Part shown: positions 51,207 to 55,685 of the stretch, piece after piece
Position numbering within the stretch: position 1 is the first letter of the stretch
How the letters are laid out: each line of letters begins with the position of its first letter
Source: M55B129 sp964506505
Lineage (GTDB): Bacteria; Bacillota; Dethiobacteria; DTU022
DNA: 55,685 nucleotides
Direction of reading: 5' to 3'
NCBI GenBank assembly: GCA_964506505.1
Contig: CAZDKY010000018.1
Coordinates: 1-55,685, forward strand
Translations under genes and position numbers: made by a program
Notes under the pieces: model-generated
Told to the model about the DNA's origin: nothing
The model's database searches: none
The model's input: only the letters and a program-made list of their open reading frames with translations

Positions 51207-51533
51207 TCTGTTAAATGACATCAGAGGGTGTTTTCCCGCCTGATATCGATTTATTGGCTGTATTTATGCTCTAATCAAAGATTACTTGTAAATGCCGCCT
51301 AATTGACGGTATCTTGCGAATTTACTGTTACAATTAATATTTGTGTCTCTATTCTGGTTATGAAATAATAAATATAGCCTGCAGGTTAAGTTTAAAGAGC
51401 ATTTAAAACAGAATATTTATTAGATTGCCTGTGCTGCCAGGACACTTCTTATTCATCAGGAATTACTTCAAAAAACTGTCGCCTGAAGTTCTAACATGTT
51501 GATTTACAGTAACCTGGTTAAGTTTAACAATTA
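51207..51533. other. Intergenic region mttC-opuC
   Basis: About 330 nt, AT-rich. TTGACG at 51303 has no -10 at ideal spacing; TACAAT lies 20 nt away. GGTTAAGTTTAA occurs twice, at 51384-51395 and 51516-51527. A TCAGG...CCTGAAG pair near 51458-51487 resembles elements of the mttB2 leader. No known RNA is recognised, and co-transcription with mttC is undecided. Confidence 0.4.
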
Positions 51534-51566
51534 ATGATTTCTAACAAGGAGGGTGAGTGCTTATCA

Positions 51567-52307
51567 ATGATCCAACCAGCGAGTTATGCTATTGATTTAG
51601 CCAGATTGTTTGGTGCAGATTATTTGCTCTTGAATGAGGCTCAATTTCTTTCTATCTTCAGCAGGGTTATTGTTTACCTGCAGAGGCGGGGCGGCATGGT
51701 CTGGGAACTGCTGCTGGAGCATCTATGGCTGGTCATAATATCGGTTGCCATTGCTGTGGTCGTCTCCGTGGTTGTTGGTGTCCTAATTAGTTATTATTCC
51801 GGTGCGGCCTTAACAGTATTGACAGTTTGTCAAATTTTAATGACCATTCCAAGCATGGCCATGCTTGGCTTCATGGTCCCCCTGTTCGGCATTGGTTTTA
51901 CTACAGGGGTGGTTGCTTTAATTCTCTACAGCCTGCTGCCCATTGTCCGCAATACTTATACCGGGATCAAGGAAATAAGCCCGGCGGTGGTTGAGTCGGC
52001 TGTTGGCATGGGAATGACTGAATGGAAAATACTAACAAAAATTAAACTGCCCCTGGCCAGGCCGGTTATTATGGCCGGAGTTCGAACGGCAACAGTTATG
52101 ATCACCGGCATAGCTGCCATTGCTGCCTATGTTGGGGCAGGAGGCCTGGGGGAACTGATTTTCCAGGGCATTTCCCGCTCCAGCGAGCCGATGATTATCG
52201 TTGGGGCTCTTGGAGTTTCCATTATTGCCCTGACTTTTGATTTTGTCCTGTCCTGGGGCGAGCAAAGGCTGGCTTCAATTGGTAAAACCAGGGAGGTAGA
52301 AGGATGA
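51567..52307 (+). CDS. opuCB: OpuC-type ABC transporter permease (first)
   Basis: A 246-aa inner-membrane permease with about six helices, in the family of glycine betaine/carnitine/choline importers. Diagnostic segments are LTVCQILMTIPSMAMLGFMV, GVVALILYSLLPIVRNTYTG, the coupling loop ESAVGMGMTEWKILTKIKLP, and IAAIAAYVGAGGLGELIFQG. ATG 51567 lies 14 nt after GGAGG, a long spacing. ATG 51534 lies before the site, and ATG 51696 would match the usual family length, so the start is uncertain. The stop overlaps opuCA by ATGA. Confidence 0.9.
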   Translation: MIQPASYAIDLARLFGADYLLLNEAQFLSIFSRVIVYLQRRGGMVWELLLEHLWLVIISVAIAVVVSVVVGVLISYYSGAALTVLTVCQILMTIPSMAMLGFMVPLFGIGFTTGVVALILYSLLPIVRNTYTGIKEISPAVVESAVGMGMTEWKILTKIKLPLARPVIMAGVRTATVMITGIAAIAAYVGAGGLGELIFQGISRSSEPMIIVGALGVSIIALTFDFVLSWGEQRLASIGKTREVEG

Positions 52308-53416
52308 TTAAAATAGAAAATGTGACCAAAAAATTTCCCGGGATGTCGATCCCTGCCGTGAAAGACCTGAATCTTGAAGTAAAAGAGGGGGATGTCTGTA
52401 TTCTGGTCGGGCCTTCGGGCTGCGGAAAAACGACTACCATGAAAATGATCAACCGTATTTATGAGCCTTCCAGCGGGGCAATTTATATAAACGGCCAGGA
52501 TGCCCTGAAAATGGATCCGATCAAACTGCGGCTCGGTATTGGTTATGTGATTCAGGAAATCGGCCTCTTTCCCCATATGACTATTGAAGAAAATGTGGCC
52601 ACGGTGCCGACAGAAAAAAAATGGCCAAAGGATAAAATAAAAAAGCGGGTCGATGAAATGCTGACCCTTGTCGGCCTGGATCCCAGGGAACACGGGCATC
52701 GTTATCCGTCGGCTTTGAGCGGTGGCCAGCGCCAGAGGGTCGGTGTGGCCCGGGCGATGGCTTCCGATCCGCCAATCATGCTGATGGATGAACCTTTCGG
52801 GGCTGTTGACCCTATTACCCGGGCTCGCCTGCAGAATGAATTTCTGAGGATCCAGGAAAGAGTGGGCAAGACCATTGTCTTTGTCACCCATGATATTGAC
52901 GAGGCGATCAAAATGGGTGATACCATCGCTGTAATGAGGGAAGGTCAGCTTATTCAGCATGCCACACCCAGTGATTTATTGAGCACTCCGGCCAATGAAT
53001 TTGTAGAGAACCTGGTTGGCCGAAACAGGTCAATTAAGCGGCTGCACCTGATCCGCATTCGAGAAATACTTGATGAAGTAGGCAGGGTCGATCCGGCCAC
53101 CGTTGATATGTCGGTTGACGATATTAAGAAGCGGATTAATGAAAGCGACATCCGATCGGTTATGGTTGTTGATAAAAATAATAAACTAAAAGGTATTATC
53201 GGGATTAATGATCTTAAGAAGAAAACAGGAGAAGCGGCCGCTGACTATGTGCAGGAAGTGGCTGACTCGATCACTGACGATGCTACCCTGAACGATGCTC
53301 TTTCTGTAATGCTGGAGTGCGGTGAAGGTTATGTGGCCGTGGTAAACGAAGACGACCAGTACCAGGGAACAATTACCCTGGGCGATCTGCTGAATGTCGT
53401 AAAGGAGGATAATTAA
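52304..53416 (+). CDS. opuCA: OpuC-type ABC transporter ATPase with CBS domains
   Basis: A 370-aa ATPase for quaternary-amine import. Walker A is LVGPSGCGKTTTMKMINRI, the Q-loop region is GYVIQEIGLFPHM, the signature is YPSALSGGQRQRVGVARAMA, Walker B is IMLMDEPFGAVDP and the switch histidine is in FVTHDIDEAIKMGD. Two CBS domains follow (about 250-370), with MVVDKNNKLKGIIGIND and VAVVNEDDQYQGTITLGD. CBS pairs in OpuCA-type ATPases can gate transport by ionic strength or nucleotides. It is coupled to the upstream permease by a 4-nt overlap and the next permease begins 1 nt after its stop. Confidence 0.94.
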   Translation: MIKIENVTKKFPGMSIPAVKDLNLEVKEGDVCILVGPSGCGKTTTMKMINRIYEPSSGAIYINGQDALKMDPIKLRLGIGYVIQEIGLFPHMTIEENVATVPTEKKWPKDKIKKRVDEMLTLVGLDPREHGHRYPSALSGGQRQRVGVARAMASDPPIMLMDEPFGAVDPITRARLQNEFLRIQERVGKTIVFVTHDIDEAIKMGDTIAVMREGQLIQHATPSDLLSTPANEFVENLVGRNRSIKRLHLIRIREILDEVGRVDPATVDMSVDDIKKRINESDIRSVMVVDKNNKLKGIIGINDLKKKTGEAAADYVQEVADSITDDATLNDALSVMLECGEGYVAVVNEDDQYQGTITLGDLLNVVKEDN

Positions 53417-53417
53417 C

Positions 53418-54137
53418 ATGCTTCGCAAAGTGTGGAAGTGGGTTATAATTCCTCTCCTGCTGATCGCTGTCGGCGTGGTGATCGTTATCTATACGGTCAA
53501 TAACCCGACTGATTCATTGGTAGCCCGATCCTTAACCTACAGCAACGTGTTCAGGGCTCTACGCGAGCACCTCGGATTAATGCTGGTATCGATGTTTGGT
53601 GCTATCGTAGTAGGCGTTTTAGCCGGGATTTTACTTTCCCGCCCCAAACTCTATTATATCGGGCGCAGTGTGGAAAATGTGATCAATGTCGGGCAGACCA
53701 TTCCCAGCCTGGCTATTCTGGCTCTTTTCTTTACTGCCCTGGGGCTGGGCTTCAGGGTTGCCGTTTTTGCCCTGTTTCTCTATTCTATTTTGCCCATCCT
53801 GCGCAATACATTTGCCGGTATTACCAGCGTTGACTCCAGTATTATTGAATCGGCCAGGGGTATGGGGCTGAATCCTCTGCGGGTTTTAACCCGCATCGAA
53901 CTGCCCATTGCCTATCCCATTATCACAGCCGGAATCCGCACCGCCGTGGTTATCAATGTCGGGGCAGCTACTCTGGCTACTTTCATCGGCGGCGGCGGTT
54001 TTGGTGATTTGATCGTGACCGGCCTTTCCGTGCGCCGGGATATGATTATCTTTACCGGGGCCGCGCTTGCTGCGCTGACGGCAATTATCCTCGACTATGT
54101 GGTCGGGCAGGTAGAAGAACATCTTGTCAGGTGGTGA
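53418..54137 (+). CDS. opuCD: OpuC-type ABC transporter permease (second)
   Basis: A 239-aa permease homologous to the first, with about six helices. Segments are EHLGLMLVSMFGAIVVGVLA, VENVINVGQTIPSLAILALF, LPILRNTFAGITSVDSSIIE, the coupling loop ARGMGLNPLRVLTRIELPI and ATLATFIGGGGFGDLIVTG. An N-terminal extra helix precedes the core. AAAGGAGG precedes the ATG. It probably pairs with OpuCB as a heterodimeric channel. The substrate-binding lipoprotein gene follows after 76 nt. Confidence 0.92.
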   Translation: MLRKVWKWVIIPLLLIAVGVVIVIYTVNNPTDSLVARSLTYSNVFRALREHLGLMLVSMFGAIVVGVLAGILLSRPKLYYIGRSVENVINVGQTIPSLAILALFFTALGLGFRVAVFALFLYSILPILRNTFAGITSVDSSIIESARGMGLNPLRVLTRIELPIAYPIITAGIRTAVVINVGAATLATFIGGGGFGDLIVTGLSVRRDMIIFTGAALAALTAIILDYVVGQVEEHLVRW

Positions 54138-54213
54138 TTAAAAAACTGATTTATTAATCTGGTTATATCGGGGCTGTCAAAAAGCATTTTAAATAAAGGG
54201 GGATATATTTCTC

Positions 54214-55161
54214 ATGAGTAAGAATAATTTATTGCGACTAGCATCATTGATTTTGATTATTGCTATATCACTTTCCATGGTTGGATGTGGAAGTTCACCT
54301 GACGGTTGGGTCTTTGGTTCTGATCATGAATACTCAACCCGTGATGATGGCTATATGGGGCTTCAGGAACTTTACGGTTTTGAGTTTGATGATGTAGCGG
54401 TAATGGACCTTGGTATTACTTATAGTGCACTGCGGGAAGGGGAAGTGAACGTTGCTTTAGGGTTTGCTACTGACGGTCGAATTGCCGCTTTTGACCTGGT
54501 TAATCTGGAAGATGATAAACAGTTCCACCCGGTTTACAACTGTGCTCCGGTTGTCCGTCAGGAAACCCTGGAGATGTACCCGGAAATTGCTGATATTCTG
54601 AACCCTATTGCGGCAGCGCTTGATACCGAGACAATGTCCGGTATGAATAAAAAAGTAGATATTGACGAATATACAGCTGACGAGGTAGCAGAAGAGTGGC
54701 TTCTTGAACAGGGCTTTATTGGTGATGATCCGGCACAGCTTGGTACCGGAGATCCTGTCTCTGTTGGTTCAAAAGAATTTACCGAACAGCTGATCCTTGG
54801 CCAGATCACTATTATGCTCCTCGAATACAATGGAATCCCGACTGTTGATAATACAGGTCTCGGTGGCACCGTTGTGGTCAGGGAGGCCCAGGAAGGCGGA
54901 GAAGTCGATATTTACTGGGAGTATACGGGAACCGCTTTGATTTCGCACCTTGGATTTGAGGAGGCAATTACCGATCCGGAAGAATGCTATGCGGTAGTAA
55001 GCGAAACAGACCTGGAGCGGAATGGCCTGGTCTGGCTGGATTACACTCCCTTTGACAATACCTATACCCTGATGATGCGTAAAGAAGATGCCGATGAACT
55101 CGGTATTGTTACTATCAGTGATCTTGCAGAAGCTATTAATACTGGAGTAGAAGCTCCTTAA
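54214..55161 (+). CDS. opuCC: OpuC-type substrate-binding lipoprotein, halves in swapped order
   Basis: A 315-aa lipoprotein with lipobox SMVGC (Cys25). It belongs to the glycine betaine/choline-binding family (PF04069), but the order of its halves looks circularly permuted. The first half (about 34-170) holds what is normally the C-terminal part: YSTRDDGYMGLQELYGF, MDLGITYSALREGEV, FATDGRIAAFDLVNLEDDK and the closing VAEEWLLEQGFI. The second half (about 183-311) holds the usual N-terminal part: VGSKEFTEQLILGQ, DNTGLGGTVVVREAQ, DIYWEYTGTALISHLG and TPFDNTYTLMMRKEDADELG ending TISDLAEA. The usual order starts with GSK-x-FTEQ right after the lipobox. The likely ligand is a quaternary amine to be passed to MttB2. 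Confidence 0.88.
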   Translation: MSKNNLLRLASLILIIAISLSMVGCGSSPDGWVFGSDHEYSTRDDGYMGLQELYGFEFDDVAVMDLGITYSALREGEVNVALGFATDGRIAAFDLVNLEDDKQFHPVYNCAPVVRQETLEMYPEIADILNPIAAALDTETMSGMNKKVDIDEYTADEVAEEWLLEQGFIGDDPAQLGTGDPVSVGSKEFTEQLILGQITIMLLEYNGIPTVDNTGLGGTVVVREAQEGGEVDIYWEYTGTALISHLGFEEAITDPEECYAVVSETDLERNGLVWLDYTPFDNTYTLMMRKEDADELGIVTISDLAEAINTGVEAP

Positions 55162-55281
55162 TAAGGGATTTTACTTACCGTCTAAGAACAAAAAGGCTGT
55201 TCAGATAATCAGTCAGTATTAGAAAGGGCAGCCCCATATAATAGATAAAAGGCTCTTAATTGGCTGGAATATTGATTAAAT

Positions 55282-55330
55282 ATAAGGGCGAGCAGAGATG
55301 AAGAAAATTTGCTTGCCCTTATCTGCTTTT
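55282..55330 (+). terminator. Probable terminator of the mttB2-opuC region
   Basis: A 13-bp stem, ATAAGGGCGAGCA/TGCTTGCCCTTAT (one G-T pair), with a 15-nt loop, followed by CTGCTTTTA. It lies 120 nt after the opuCC stop. Confidence 0.6.
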
Positions 55331-55415
55331 ATCATTTACAGCAGCTGAGATATTTTTTATTCGCTAGTGTAATTTACTAAACCGGATGTTGACATTCGGA
55401 AACGGAGGAATTAGT

Positions 55416-55685
55416 ATGGCTCTACAGGCAAAGGAGATTATGACCTGCCCGGTGATTACGGTTAAAGCCGATACACCGCTGAAGAGGGCGGCCGAAATCC
55501 TTGATGAAAATTCTTTCAGCGGCATGCCGGTTGTTGACGAAAACGATCGGTTAATAGGAATCGTTTCTGAAACAGATATACTGCGTTATACTCAACAGAT
55601 CATTGGCCAACCTCTGCGCGACCCGCATCAGGTTTTCACCAAGGGCAAGGAAGTGCTTCATGTTGATATAACCCACAGGGGTATT
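55416..55685 (+). CDS. CBS-domain protein (cut by the window end)
   Basis: The first 90 residues of a CBS protein. It opens MALQAKEIMTCPVITVKADT and continues with AAEILDENSFSGMPVVDEND and LIGIVSETDILRYTQQ, a complete first CBS motif. The frame stays open to the last base. GGAGG lies before the ATG. CBS pairs bind adenosyl nucleotides and sense energy state. The rest of the protein lies outside the window, so its other domains are unknown. Confidence 0.88.
   Translation, partial: MALQAKEIMTCPVITVKADTPLKRAAEILDENSFSGMPVVDENDRLIGIVSETDILRYTQQIIGQPLRDPHQVFTKGKEVLHVDITHRGI

Noticed and set aside
52127..52960. A 277-codon minus-strand frame
   Set aside because: It spans the end of opuCB and the start of opuCA, both strongly supported on the plus strand.

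Overview
The window looks like a chromosomal segment of a strictly anaerobic, Gram-positive-type bacterium, probably Bacillota (Clostridia or Dethiobacteria-like). Supporting signs are strong Shine-Dalgarno sites with frequent GTG/TTG starts, a CIRCE element, Firmicute-type MrfAB, OpuC-type transporters and lipoproteins, corrinoid-dependent methyltransferases and a lysine-fermentation-like cluster. No rRNA, prophage, intact insertion sequence or CRISPR array is visible. The species cannot be fixed from the sequence alone.

Layout. 0-9 kb: tRNA-Gly; a CIRCE-controlled Hsp20; an ACT-domain/UPF0210 pair preceded by a short aromatic-rich leader ORF; a tocopherol-cyclase-like gene bracketed by two copies of a dispersed repeat; an orphan MttB-type methyltransferase; a C69 hydrolase; glutamate dehydrogenase. 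9-16 kb: a multi-PAS/GAF/GGDEF/HD-GYP protein, then a cobamide block (cbiZ, cobalamin riboswitch, cobA) ending in a decayed MetE-like gene. 15-23 kb: a Crp/Fnr regulator divergent from a polyferredoxin-like membrane protein; a PadR-controlled operon (cupin, split permease, methyltransferase); a serC/ABC-2 transporter operon with a remnant of a further permease. 23-27 kb: znuACB plus a Fur-family regulator, and a TudS-like DUF523-DUF1722 fusion. 27-32 kb: three surface proteins, a four-repeat lipoprotein and two paralogous membrane-anchored beta-helix proteins. 32-38 kb: a DtxR-like regulator with feoAB, then mrfBA DNA repair. 38-42 kb: kdd, a class III aminotransferase, kal and kce. 42-48 kb: a YhcC-like radical SAM protein, mnmG, nadE and a CDF exporter. 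48-55.7 kb: a second MttB-type methyltransferase, its corrinoid protein and a complete OpuC-type quaternary-amine ABC transporter, ending in a truncated CBS protein.

How the genes fit together. The most coherent theme is methyl-group metabolism on corrinoids. The OpuC-type transporter probably imports a quaternary amine, MttB2 probably demethylates it, and the corrinoid protein accepts the methyl group. CbiZ and CobA, with the B12 riboswitch, would serve the cobamide supply. The kdd-kal-kce cluster points to fermentation of a diamino acid, and GdhA would link amino groups to reducing power. Zinc and iron uptake each carry their own regulator.

The most unusual observations are: (1) an OpuC-type binding protein whose two halves appear in swapped order; (2) a leader upstream of mttB2 with mutually exclusive pairings and an intrinsic terminator, matching no riboswitch class I recognise; (3) a lysine-type catabolic cluster in which an aminotransferase sits where aminomutases would be expected; (4) an aromatic-rich leader peptide in front of the ACT/UPF0210 pair; (5) a dispersed REP-like repeat placed just after stop codons.
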